From the NCBI GenBank assembly GCA_910588325.1, contig CAJUPP010000098.1:1-9605 (forward strand): DNA of 9,605 bases, in the 5' to 3' direction. Made by a program: the position numbers and the translations under genes. Shown here one piece after another: positions 1 through 7,748 of this stretch. Under the pieces are notes generated by a model, which saw nothing but the letters and a program-made list of their open reading frames with translations, was not told the DNA's origin and ran no database searches. The stretch is from an uncultured Hungatella sp. Lineage in GTDB: Bacteria; Bacillota; Clostridia; Lachnospirales; Lachnospiraceae. Numbering within the stretch: position 1 is the first letter of the stretch; the number at the start of each line of letters is the position of its first letter.

Positions 1-2
1 TC

Positions 3-1820
3 GGAGGTGTCGTAGTCTGTGGACACGGTTTCCGGATTGCAGTTGACGATAATGGTCTCGAAGCCCATTTTTTTAAGCGCCAAAGAAGCGTGAACGCAGC
101 AGTAGTCGAATTCAATACCCTGACCGATTCGATTGGGACCGCCGCCCAGGATCATGATTTTAGGCTTGTCTGTGCGGACCGGATTCTTGTCGGCAGCGTT
201 GTAAGTGGAGTAATAGTAAGCGCTGTCTTTGGTGCCGCTTACATGGACGCCCTCCCAGGCTTCTTCTACGCCTAATTGGATGCGGCGGTCACGGATTTGG
301 TCTTCCGGTATCTCTAAAAGCTGGCTTAAATACTTATCGGAGAAGCCGTCTTTTTTGGCAGCTGTCAGCATTTCGTCAGAGGGCAGAGAGCCGCGGCAGG
401 TTAACAGTTCTTCCTCTTCCTCTACCAGTTCTTTCATCTGTTCAATAAACCAGGTTTTTACCTTGGTAATCTGATGAATCTCTTCTATGGAGGCCCCTTT
501 TCTTAAAGCCTCATACATGATGAAATGGCGCTCGCTGGAAGGAGTGATCAGCATTTTCAGAAGCTGTTCTTTTGTTCTGGTATCAAAATCTTTGGCATGG
601 CCCAGGCCGTAACGCCCTGTTTCCAGGCTGCGGATGGCTTTCTGGAAGGCTTCTTTGTAAGTTTTTCCGATACTCATAACCTCGCCTACGGCCCTCATCT
701 GGGTTCCCAGCTTGTCCTCCACGCCTTTGAATTTCTCGAAGGCCCAGCGGGCGAACTTGATTACCACGTAATCGCCGTCAGGCACGTACTTGTCCAGAGT
801 GCCGTATTTGCCGCAGGGGATATCTTTTAAGGTCAGGCCGGCAGCCAGCATGGCGGAGATCAGGGCAATGGGGAAACCGGTAGCCTTGGAGGCCAGGGCA
901 GAGGAACGGGAGGTACGGGGGTTAATCTCAATAACAATGATCCGATCGCTTGCCGGGTCGTGGGCAAACTGTACATTGGTGCCGCCGATGACCTGAACGG
1001 AATCTACAATCCGGTAGGCCTGTTCCTGAAGCCGTTTCTGACATTCTTCTGAAATTGTCAGCATAGGGGCGGAACAGAAGGAGTCTCCGGTGTGGACACC
1101 TAAGGGGTCAATATTTTCGATGAAGCATACGGTAATCATGTTGCCTTCACAGTCGCGTACGACTTCCAGCTCCAGCTCCTCCCATCCAAGGATGGATTCT
1201 TCTACCAGAACCTGCCCCACCAGGCTGGCCTGGAGGCCTCTGGCACAGATGACCTTTAATTCCTCGCGGTTGTAAACCAGGCCGCCGCCGGCGCCGCCCA
1301 TGGTGTAAGCGGGACGGAGGACCACCGGATAGCCTAAATGGTCCGCGATTTCCAGAGCCTGCTCTACGGAATATGCCACTTCGCTTCGGGCCATTTCGAT
1401 ACCCAGAGCATTCATGGCCTTTTTAAACTCAATTCGGTCCTCGCCCCGCTCGATGGCATCTACCTGGACACCGATGACCTGTACGTGATATTTATCCAGA
1501 ATCCCTTCCTTGTACAATTCGGAACACAGATTCAGACCGGACTGGCCGCCCAGGTTGGGAAGCAGGGCATCCGGCCGCTCCTTGGCAATAATCTGTTCCA
1601 GACGTTCTACATTCAGCGGTTCAATATAGGTGACATCTGCAGTCTCAGGATCTGTCATGATGGTTGCGGGGTTGGAGTTAACCAGTACGATTTCATAACC
1701 TAATTTCCGCAGAGCCTTACAGGCCTGAGTGCCGGAATAGTCGAACTCACAGGCCTGGCCGATGATGATAGGGCCGGACCCGATGATCAGTACTTTGTGG
1801 ATATCAGTTCTTTTTGGCAT
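3..1820 (-). CDS. carB: Carbamoyl-phosphate synthase large subunit, N-terminal 606 codons (cut by left window edge)
   Basis: Makes carbamoyl phosphate from bicarbonate, ammonia (from the glutaminase subunit CarA) and two ATP, for pyrimidine and arginine synthesis in the cytoplasm. The product begins MPKRTDIHKVLIIGSGP, a typical CarB N-terminus. The first ATP-grasp unit is intact: R129 in GEDRIEFKKAM, R169 in VLRPAYTMGGAGGG, E215 in GWEELELE, H243, and the metal/ATP-binding EINPRTSRSS at about 298-307 (E. coli E299/N301 equivalents). The oligomerisation region follows, and the second synthetase half opens with PNRIGQGIEFDY near residue 560. The frame is open to the edge, ending in VNCNPETVSTDYDTSD. 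About 57% of the usual ~1065 residues is present. The start is set by GGAGGA 8 bases upstream. It lies 33 bp after the glgX-like gene on the same strand, so it is probably co-transcribed with it. carA is not the upstream neighbour. Confidence 0.97.
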   Translation of the reverse strand, partial: MPKRTDIHKVLIIGSGPIIIGQACEFDYSGTQACKALRKLGYEIVLVNSNPATIMTDPETADVTYIEPLNVERLEQIIAKERPDALLPNLGGQSGLNLCSELYKEGILDKYHVQVIGVQVDAIERGEDRIEFKKAMNALGIEMARSEVAYSVEQALEIADHLGYPVVLRPAYTMGGAGGGLVYNREELKVICARGLQASLVGQVLVEESILGWEELELEVVRDCEGNMITVCFIENIDPLGVHTGDSFCSAPMLTISEECQKRLQEQAYRIVDSVQVIGGTNVQFAHDPASDRIIVIEINPRTSRSSALASKATGFPIALISAMLAAGLTLKDIPCGKYGTLDKYVPDGDYVVIKFARWAFEKFKGVEDKLGTQMRAVGEVMSIGKTYKEAFQKAIRSLETGRYGLGHAKDFDTRTKEQLLKMLITPSSERHFIMYEALRKGASIEEIHQITKVKTWFIEQMKELVEEEEELLTCRGSLPSDEMLTAAKKDGFSDKYLSQLLEIPEDQIRDRRIQLGVEEAWEGVHVSGTKDSAYYYSTYNAADKNPVRTDKPKIMILGGGPNRIGQGIEFDYCCVHASLALKKMGFETIIVNCNPETVSTDYDTS

Positions 1821-1853
1821 AGAAATGTCCTCCTTGTGTGTTGATATGCACTC

Positions 1854-3983
1854 TTAATATGGCCGTCCGGTGAATACTGCCACAGAACGGGGGCGCAGGA
1901 TAAAAGAACCGTCAATCCGCACCTCTTCGTTTTCATTGTAGAAATAACGTCCCTGTCCGTCACCGTAAGTATTGACGCTTAAATACCATGCGCCGCGGTT
2001 GTTAAGGGCAGGAAGGGTGATGGCAACATCTTCCCAATGGCTGTTGATAGAGATATAGATGATATCATCATGGCCTTTTTCTTCGTCATATCCGCTGAAA
2101 CTGATGGAAAATGTTCTGGCATCTCTGGAGATGCTCTCCTTTTTCGCCATTAGGTCGTGGACGTGGATGGGATCCATTCCGCAGACTGCATCAGGAAGTT
2201 TTTTGCGGATAACCGGATGGTGGTACCGGTAGTGTATCATAAATTTGAAAAATTCAAATAAATCCCTGTTTTTTTCAAGAAGGTTCCAATCCAGCCAGGA
2301 GATCTCGTTGTCCTGGCAGTAGCCGTTGTTGTTGCCGTACTGGGTGTTGCCGAACTCGTCTCCGGCCAGGAACATTGGCGTACCCCGGCTGCACATCAGC
2401 ACGGCGCAGGCATTGCGGATCATGCGGAAACGCAGGCTCAGCACCTGGGGATCGTCCGTATCGCCTTCTATTCCACAGTTCCAGCTGCGGTTGTCGTCAG
2501 AACCGTCCGTATTGTTCCAGCCGTTGGCTTCATTATGCTTTTGATTGTAGGAGTACAGATCGTAAAGGGTAAAGCCGTCATGGCAGGTTAAAAAATTTAC
2601 GCAGGAATTGTACCCGGCATAATCGCCGTGATCGTCAAAATACCCGCCGTACAAATCACCGGATCCGGCGATGCTCCAGGCAGCGGCCTGCACCTCCCAG
2701 CTGTCCCCTTTCAAAAAGCTTCGAAGGGCATCCCGGTACCGTCCGTTCCATTCCGCCCACCGTTTGCTGGCGGGAAAATGCCCTACCTGGTACATGCCGC
2801 CGGCGTCCCAGGCCTCGGCGATTAATTTCACTCTGCTTAATACCGGGTCGTAGGCCAGGCTTCGCAGCAGAGGAGGGTTGTTCATGGGAGAGCCGTCCTC
2901 ATTTCTTCCCAGAATACTGGCTAGGTCAAACCGAAATCCGTCTACACGGTAGCTGACGGTCCAGTAGCGGAGGCATTCTAAAATCAGCTGCTGGACAATG
3001 GGATGATTGCAGTTTAAAGTATTGCCGCATCCGCTGAAATTATAATAATTCCCGTTGGGGGTCAGCATATAGTAGATCTTGTTGTCGAATCCTTTAAAAC
3101 AGAAGGTAGGGCCCAGCTCGTTGCCCTCGGCAGTGTGATTGAACACCACATCCAGAATGACCTCGATTCCATTGTCATGGAGTGCCTTGATTAGTTCTTT
3201 TAATTCATTTCCCTCCTCGTTGTATTCCGGGGAGGAGGCATAGCTGGTGTTGGGGGCAAAAAATCCTACGGAGTTGTAGCCCCAGTATTCTAAGAGAACC
3301 TTGCCGTCTACGGTCCGGGAGTTCATGGTTTCATCAAACTCGAAGACTGGCATCATCTCTACTGCGTTGATTCCCAGCTCTTTTAAATAAGGAATCTTTT
3401 CTTTTAAGCCGGAGAAAGTGCCTCTGTGAGTGACTCCGGAGGATTCATGGCGGGTGTAGCCTCTTATGTGGAGCTCATAGATAATCAGCTCGCTGAGCTC
3501 GCGGGAGGATTGAGGGGCGTCCCCCCAATCGAAGGTATTTTTTACCACACGGGCCAGATAGGAACCACTTTTTTTCTCGCCCCACACACGCTGGCTGGCA
3601 ACTGCTCTGGCGTAAGGATCTAACAGAATATTTCGTTTATTAAATAACAGGCCTTTTTCAGGCTGGTAAGGACCGTCAATCCGGTATGCATATTCAAACT
3701 CCTCGATATTCAGACCGAATACGATCATGGAATAGACATCGCCGATTTTATAGGCATCAGGAAAAGGAAGAACGGCATAGGGTTCTTCTTCTCTGTGGCG
3801 GAACAGCAGAAGTTCGCAGTAGGTTCCGTGGTGGGTGTGGATAGTAAAATTTACGCCGTCTGAGAGACACATGGCGCCATTTACGTCAAACAGGCCGGGA
3901 CAGACGGGAAAACCTGCGATTTCCGCCACGGGAGAGATTGATACGGGGTAGTCCAGAGTAAATTTCTGATTATAAAATTTCAT
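1854..3983 (-). CDS. glgX: Glycogen debranching enzyme / isoamylase-type GH13 (GlgX-like)
   Basis: Hydrolyses alpha-1,6 branch points of glycogen or limit dextrins in the cytoplasm. The 709-residue product has the family length and architecture: an N-terminal CBM48-like beta domain (about 25-115), a GH13 (beta/alpha)8 barrel (about 165-590) and a C-terminal beta domain. The GH13 signatures are all present: region I DVVFNH (278-283), the nucleophile D353 in RVDGFRFDLAS, the acid/base E390 in LIAEAWDAGG, and the third carboxylate D469 in LTCHDGFTLYDL. The stretch CGNTLNCNHP (319-328) and the NEANGWNNTDG segment are typical of the isoamylase/GlgX/TreX group. There is no signal peptide. The ATG follows GAGGAGG at a spacing of about 6 bases, and a near-consensus promoter lies upstream. 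No other glycogen genes are visible, so isoamylase and GlgX specificity cannot be separated here. Confidence 0.95.
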   Translation of the reverse strand: MKFYNQKFTLDYPVSISPVAEIAGFPVCPGLFDVNGAMCLSDGVNFTIHTHHGTYCELLLFRHREEEPYAVLPFPDAYKIGDVYSMIVFGLNIEEFEYAYRIDGPYQPEKGLLFNKRNILLDPYARAVASQRVWGEKKSGSYLARVVKNTFDWGDAPQSSRELSELIIYELHIRGYTRHESSGVTHRGTFSGLKEKIPYLKELGINAVEMMPVFEFDETMNSRTVDGKVLLEYWGYNSVGFFAPNTSYASSPEYNEEGNELKELIKALHDNGIEVILDVVFNHTAEGNELGPTFCFKGFDNKIYYMLTPNGNYYNFSGCGNTLNCNHPIVQQLILECLRYWTVSYRVDGFRFDLASILGRNEDGSPMNNPPLLRSLAYDPVLSRVKLIAEAWDAGGMYQVGHFPASKRWAEWNGRYRDALRSFLKGDSWEVQAAAWSIAGSGDLYGGYFDDHGDYAGYNSCVNFLTCHDGFTLYDLYSYNQKHNEANGWNNTDGSDDNRSWNCGIEGDTDDPQVLSLRFRMIRNACAVLMCSRGTPMFLAGDEFGNTQYGNNNGYCQDNEISWLDWNLLEKNRDLFEFFKFMIHYRYHHPVIRKKLPDAVCGMDPIHVHDLMAKKESISRDARTFSISFSGYDEEKGHDDIIYISINSHWEDVAITLPALNNRGAWYLSVNTYGDGQGRYFYNENEEVRIDGSFILRPRSVAVFTGRPY

Positions 3984-3991
3984 AAGAAACC

Positions 3992-4037
3992 TCCTCGTAT
4001 ATTGACAAGTTTTTACTTCATGGCTATTATACGAGGA
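3992..4037. repeat. 10-bp perfect inverted repeat spanning the glgX -10 box and ribosome binding site
   Basis: TCCTCGTATA (3992-4001) and TATACGAGGA (4028-4037) are perfect inverted copies separated by 26 bp. One arm covers the -10 box of the glgX promoter; the other covers the transcribed leader next to its ribosome binding site. Because the predicted transcription start lies between the arms, the mRNA carries only one of them. The repeat would therefore act on DNA, as a split operator, rather than as an RNA hairpin. Function is inferred. Confidence 0.5.
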
Positions 4038-4054
4038 TTTTTACCGGGAGTCAA
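4026..4054 (-). promoter_or_regulatory. Sigma-A promoter of the glgX-carB unit
   Basis: On the minus strand, TTGACT (plus-strand positions 4049-4054) is followed after exactly 17 bases by a perfect TATAAT (4026-4031). Transcription should start near 4019, leaving a leader of about 36 nt before the debranching-enzyme ATG. No other strong promoter is seen before carB, so this promoter may drive both genes. Confidence 0.85.
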
Positions 4055-4082
4055 AGGGTTTTCACAGAAATTTAGTAGTGGC

Positions 4083-4116
4083 TTGCAAAGAAGAATGGTG
4101 ATATGATAGTTATAAT
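4083..4116 (+). promoter_or_regulatory. Probable promoter region of the SWIM operon
   Basis: This AT-rich stretch ahead of the SWIM gene offers two overlapping options: an extended -10, TG-A-TATGAT (4099-4107), with a weak -35, or a perfect TATAAT (4111-4116) that lacks a well-spaced -35. TTGCAA (4083-4088) sits too close to the first and too far from the second. Promoter activity here is likely because the gene is divergent from glgX, but the exact start is uncertain. Confidence 0.5.
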
Positions 4117-4143
4117 ATGATTTTTGAGGAGGATGGGAAAACT

Positions 4144-5643
4144 ATGAGGACGATTACACAACAGCAGATTATTGCTTATTCGCCGAATCCCAATGCAGTA
4201 GCCAACGCCAGAAAAATTTCTTCTGGCGGAGGGTTTGTGTCCCGTATGCGCTCTGAGGATGATACCTTTTATATGGGGGAGTGCAAGGGAAGCGGGAAGG
4301 TCAATTATGTGGTGTCGGCAGATTTTGTGGATGAGGCTTCGCCGGTGTTTCGGTGCAGCTGTCCCAGCAGGCAGTTTCCGTGTAAACACAGCCTTGGGTT
4401 GTTATTTGAAATTTCCCTGAAAAAAGAGTTTGCAATTGGGGAGATTCCGGAGGACATTTTGAAGAAACGGGAGAAGAAGGCGAAGAAAACGGAGGCGGCG
4501 AAAGAAGCCGCAGATGGAGGTAAAACGGAAGATTCAGAAGGGAAGGAAGGAGCAGAGGCGGCGAAAGCAGCGGCCAGGCGCCAGAAGGCCGGCAAGGCTG
4601 CAAAATCTAAAAAGATAAAGAAGCAGTTGGAAGGACTAAAGATGACAGAGGATTTGGTTCATGGGCTGATGCGGTCGGGGCTTGCCACCATGGGAAGCGT
4701 GTCTTTGAAGACGTATCGGGATTTGGCGAAGCAATTGGGAGATTATTATCTGCCGGGGCCTCAATTGTATTTGAATCAGTTGATTCTGGAGATGGAGGCA
4801 TTTCAGAAGGATCAGGATGTGAAGCATTATAAGGCAGCGGTGGAGGTGCTGAAAAAACTGCGGGGACTGTGCAGGAAGGCAGGAACTTATCTGACTGAAA
4901 AACTGGAAAAAGATACGCCGGAGGCGGATGATGATATACTTTATGAGGAACTGGGAGGTATCTGGAAACTGGATCAGCTGAATGCACTGGGGCTGAAAAA
5001 GGAGAATGCCCGTCTTCTGCAGCTGTCCTTTCAGGTGGTGTACCGGGAAGCGGGGAAGGAGTATATTGACCTGGGATATTGGACGGATGTGGATACGGGG
5101 GAAATTTTCCGAACCTGTAATTACCGTCCGGTGAAGGCATTGAAATACATAAAGCAGGAGGATTCCTGTTTTGCCTTGCTTCAGATACCGGTGCTTTCCT
5201 ATTACCCGGGGGAGCAAAACAGAAGAGTGCGATGGGAGGCAGCGGAGTATAAGGAGCCGGGTGAAGAGATTTATAAGCAGGTGAAAGCCATGGCCTGCCC
5301 GGAGATTACCGGGGCGGTGAAGACGGCTAAGAATCAGATTAAGAATATTCTGTCGGAGGATTTCTGTGCCATGATGGTGGCTTACCGACAGATTGGTATG
5401 GTGAAGACAGAGGATAAGATCAGTGTGGTGATGGAAGACCAAAATGGGAAACGGCTAAAGCTTCGGGGGAGGAGTGAGGAAGAGCGGGCCTGTCTGGAAA
5501 TGCTTTTAAAAGTTCCGGATAGAGAATTGCTGAAAAATCAGGTACTGTTTGGGCTGGTATATTATGACTCTAAGGATCATTCTATGTGTATGGCGCCTCT
5601 TAGTGTGGTGACAGATCAGGGAATTATCCGTCTGCTGTATTAA
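4144..5643 (+). CDS. SWIM zinc-finger protein
   Basis: Cytoplasmic protein of 499 residues with a SWIM zinc finger near the N-terminus: C71-x-C73-x6-C80-x-H82 in CSCPSRQFPCKH, preceded by the usual beta-rich lead-in. SWIM fingers bind DNA or protein; the biochemical role of this family is unknown. A Lys/Ala/Glu-rich, probably disordered or coiled linker (about 105-165) separates the finger from a helical region containing DLVHGLMRSGLATM and a mixed alpha/beta C-terminal half ending IIRLLY. In other bacteria such proteins (E. coli YehQ is a likely relative) are encoded beside MoxR AAA+ ATPases and vWA proteins. The ATG at 4144 is chosen because GAGGAGG (4126-4132) lies 11 bases ahead. An in-frame ATG at 4117 lacks a ribosome binding site and abuts a TATAAT. 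The gene is divergent from glgX and forms an operon with the next gene. Confidence 0.88.
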   Translation: MRTITQQQIIAYSPNPNAVANARKISSGGGFVSRMRSEDDTFYMGECKGSGKVNYVVSADFVDEASPVFRCSCPSRQFPCKHSLGLLFEISLKKEFAIGEIPEDILKKREKKAKKTEAAKEAADGGKTEDSEGKEGAEAAKAAARRQKAGKAAKSKKIKKQLEGLKMTEDLVHGLMRSGLATMGSVSLKTYRDLAKQLGDYYLPGPQLYLNQLILEMEAFQKDQDVKHYKAAVEVLKKLRGLCRKAGTYLTEKLEKDTPEADDDILYEELGGIWKLDQLNALGLKKENARLLQLSFQVVYREAGKEYIDLGYWTDVDTGEIFRTCNYRPVKALKYIKQEDSCFALLQIPVLSYYPGEQNRRVRWEAAEYKEPGEEIYKQVKAMACPEITGAVKTAKNQIKNILSEDFCAMMVAYRQIGMVKTEDKISVVMEDQNGKRLKLRGRSEEERACLEMLLKVPDRELLKNQVLFGLVYYDSKDHSMCMAPLSVVTDQGIIRLLY

Positions 5644-5657
5644 GGAGGGGACAGTGT

Positions 5658-7664
5658 ATGAATCTGAGTGCGGTTTATGAATTAAAGGAACGGCTGGAGG
5701 CAGCGGTGATTGCCGGAGTGAATCTGATCCAGGAGGATTTTCGGCTGAAACGGGCTGTAGAACAGACAGCGCCTCTGGCGGCTGTTTCTCCGGTATTTAA
5801 AAAAATTTATGTTTCTTCCCAAAAGCTGGTAAGTGAAGAGTGTGAGGATCGGGAAGGGCTTTTGCTGGATACTCTGTCTTTGGTGGATGCGGTGTGCTCT
5901 ACCCAGGGAAGTCTTCAGACGGAGGGAGAAATTGGGTGGGCAGAAATGGACAGGCAGGAGAAGGAGGAATCGGCAGCCGGGAAGAAGTGGAAAAATGGAG
6001 GATACAAAAACTTTCCCTACAGTGTTATGGCTCCTGTGGTGGAGGCTTTCAGAGGAACCGGAGGCGGAAGGTATGCGGCTGTCCGGGATGCTTATGATGC
6101 GGTGCCGGAATTGTTTCAGGATTATCGGATTGAATCTTTGATGGTTCAGGCCCTGGGGGACAGCTATGGGGATATGGCCGATATGGTGCAGAGGTGGCTG
6201 GAGGAAAAGGGAACGGATGTTATTCCTCTGGTGAAACATGGATTTAAGCCGGATGGAAAGCGGGACATGGCCAGAAGGCTTCAGGTTATCGATGCGGTGG
6301 CAGCAGGTGGGGAGAATGAGTTTTACCGTAAGCTGCTGGCGGATGGAAGCAGCGGGCAGGCAGGTATCAGCAAAGAAGTGAAAGAGGCAGCTATCCGGGC
6401 ACTGCGCCATGAAAAGGATAATGAACAGCTGCTTCTGGATCTTTTGAAGACAGAGACAGGTAAGATGAAGGAACAGGTTTTGTATGCATTGTCTTTTATG
6501 GATGGATCGGACAGTCAGGCGTACTGGGGGCAGGCAATGAAAAAGAAACCGGCGCAGACGGCTTCCTATCTGGCGAATACGACAAAGGACTGGGCTTCGG
6601 ATATGATTGCGGATGCCTTAAGGCAGTGGATAGAGGAGTATAAGGAAGATGCTCAGGCCGGGAAAGACGGAGAACACAAAGACGGGAGTCAGGAGCAGGC
6701 GGCAGGCAGTGGAAGCCGGTCAGGGAAGAGGAAGGGAACGGCTGGCGGTCAGGGAGAAAAGGAGGAGAGGCGTCAAAAACTGCTGGCTCTCTGGTCTGCT
6801 GCCGTAGGAAAACATTCCCATAAGCTGTGTCAGTGTTATGAGACGGTATACCGCCTGATACCGGAGGAGGTGCCGGAGGTTCTTGTAAGGTCACTGATTA
6901 TGGAGCCCCATCCGTCTCTCTGTAATGTAGCCGGAGCCATGTATCAGGAACACAGGGAACCATTTGCAGAGGCCTATGGCGTTATGATTTTTTTGACAGA
7001 GACAAAGGAAAGGGCTTATGAAGAACTGTCGGTCTATTTAAATCCGGGCCTGAAGGAAAAACTGACGAAAAAAAACGGGGATATGGAGGGAATCTTCAGG
7101 GCTTTGGAACGGCTGGAGTATAATGAAGATAAGGGCTGTTATGAGGTAAATACTGTCAGTTCCGGTCCGGTATATCGTGAGTATGGGATAAAACACAGGT
7201 TGGAGGCAGGTCTGGATTTCAGGTGGTATGGGCTTTTGATGAACAGTCCTTTGAAATATGAAAAAAAGTGGAAACATAATTATTCCGTGTATAGAAACCG
7301 GTATGACGGGGTGGTTGCCCGGCTGTACCGTCCGGATATGGAGAGTCTGCAGGGAGAGTACGGAGCTTATTTTTATGACAAGGCCATGAAGCAGGAGGTG
7401 ACCGTGGAGGGGCTGAGACTGATGAAGCGCTGCGGATGGACGGATTATAGGGGGCTTCTGGCGGCAGAGGGCGCCAGAGATTCCAGTGTGGCGGTATATC
7501 ACATCCGGCAGCTGATAGAAGAGCTGCCAATCAGCAATACGGAGCTGGCGGAAGAACTGGACGGATATATCAAGAAAAGCCGGACAAAGGCGGTTAACGG
7601 AATCGGGCTTTTGGAAAAATGGCGGGATGAGCTGAGGGACGGACAGACGGTGGAGCGGTTATAA
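5658..7664 (+). CDS. Large alpha-helical, HEAT-like protein of unknown function (SWIM operon partner)
   Basis: I do not recognise a named family. The 668-residue product is soluble, with no signal peptide or membrane segment, and appears almost wholly helical. Residues about 130-290 show paired amphipathic helices with HEAT-like spacing (for example around residues 195-215, 240-255 and 265-280), suggesting a solenoid scaffold. A hydrophilic linker rich in Gly, Lys, Glu and Ser (about 326-372) precedes a second helical region and an aromatic-rich segment with FRWYGLLMNSPLKYEKKW. No catalytic motif was found: no Walker A, metal-binding cluster or nuclease signature. It starts 14 bp after the SWIM stop with ribosome binding site GGAGGGG, so the two are translated from one mRNA and probably act together. 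HEAT-type partners fit the MoxR/vWA/SWIM gene clusters known elsewhere, but that link rests on context alone. Confidence 0.8.
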   Translation: MNLSAVYELKERLEAAVIAGVNLIQEDFRLKRAVEQTAPLAAVSPVFKKIYVSSQKLVSEECEDREGLLLDTLSLVDAVCSTQGSLQTEGEIGWAEMDRQEKEESAAGKKWKNGGYKNFPYSVMAPVVEAFRGTGGGRYAAVRDAYDAVPELFQDYRIESLMVQALGDSYGDMADMVQRWLEEKGTDVIPLVKHGFKPDGKRDMARRLQVIDAVAAGGENEFYRKLLADGSSGQAGISKEVKEAAIRALRHEKDNEQLLLDLLKTETGKMKEQVLYALSFMDGSDSQAYWGQAMKKKPAQTASYLANTTKDWASDMIADALRQWIEEYKEDAQAGKDGEHKDGSQEQAAGSGSRSGKRKGTAGGQGEKEERRQKLLALWSAAVGKHSHKLCQCYETVYRLIPEEVPEVLVRSLIMEPHPSLCNVAGAMYQEHREPFAEAYGVMIFLTETKERAYEELSVYLNPGLKEKLTKKNGDMEGIFRALERLEYNEDKGCYEVNTVSSGPVYREYGIKHRLEAGLDFRWYGLLMNSPLKYEKKWKHNYSVYRNRYDGVVARLYRPDMESLQGEYGAYFYDKAMKQEVTVEGLRLMKRCGWTDYRGLLAAEGARDSSVAVYHIRQLIEELPISNTELAEELDGYIKKSRTKAVNGIGLLEKWRDELRDGQTVERL

Positions 7665-7696
7665 AATATTCGTTCCAAACCCAAAATCACAAAAAT

Positions 7697-7747
7697 AGCG
7701 CCAGAACTTTCTATCTTCAAAGGCCTAAAGATAGAAAGTCTGACGCT
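7697..7747. terminator. Bidirectional intrinsic terminator between convergent genes
   Basis: A 21-base left arm (7697-7717) and a 20-base right arm (7728-7747) pair almost perfectly, with one single-base bulge and one wobble or mismatch position, around a 10-base loop containing AGGCCT. In the plus direction the stem is followed by a short T run (7747-7750). In the minus direction it is followed by TATTTTTGTGATTTT. It serves both the SWIM operon and the Fic gene, whose stop codon starts one base from the stem. Confidence 0.85.
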
Positions 7748-7748
7748 T

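Noticed and set aside
1338..1703. 121-codon plus-strand open frame across carB
   Set aside because: The opposite strand encodes conserved CarB sequence throughout, so this frame is a by-product.
4117..4143. Upstream in-frame ATG for the SWIM gene
   Set aside because: It has no ribosome binding site, directly follows a TATAAT, and the GAGGAGG lies after it, so 4144 is the better start.
4636..5442. 268-codon open frame on the minus strand inside the SWIM gene
   Set aside because: It lies antisense to a well-supported gene, gives a His/Leu/Ile-rich sequence with no recognisable domain, and has no convincing ribosome binding site.
5682..6410. 242-codon minus-strand open frame inside the HEAT-like gene
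   Set aside because: Antisense shadow with low-complexity His/Arg/Pro/Ser content and no family resemblance.
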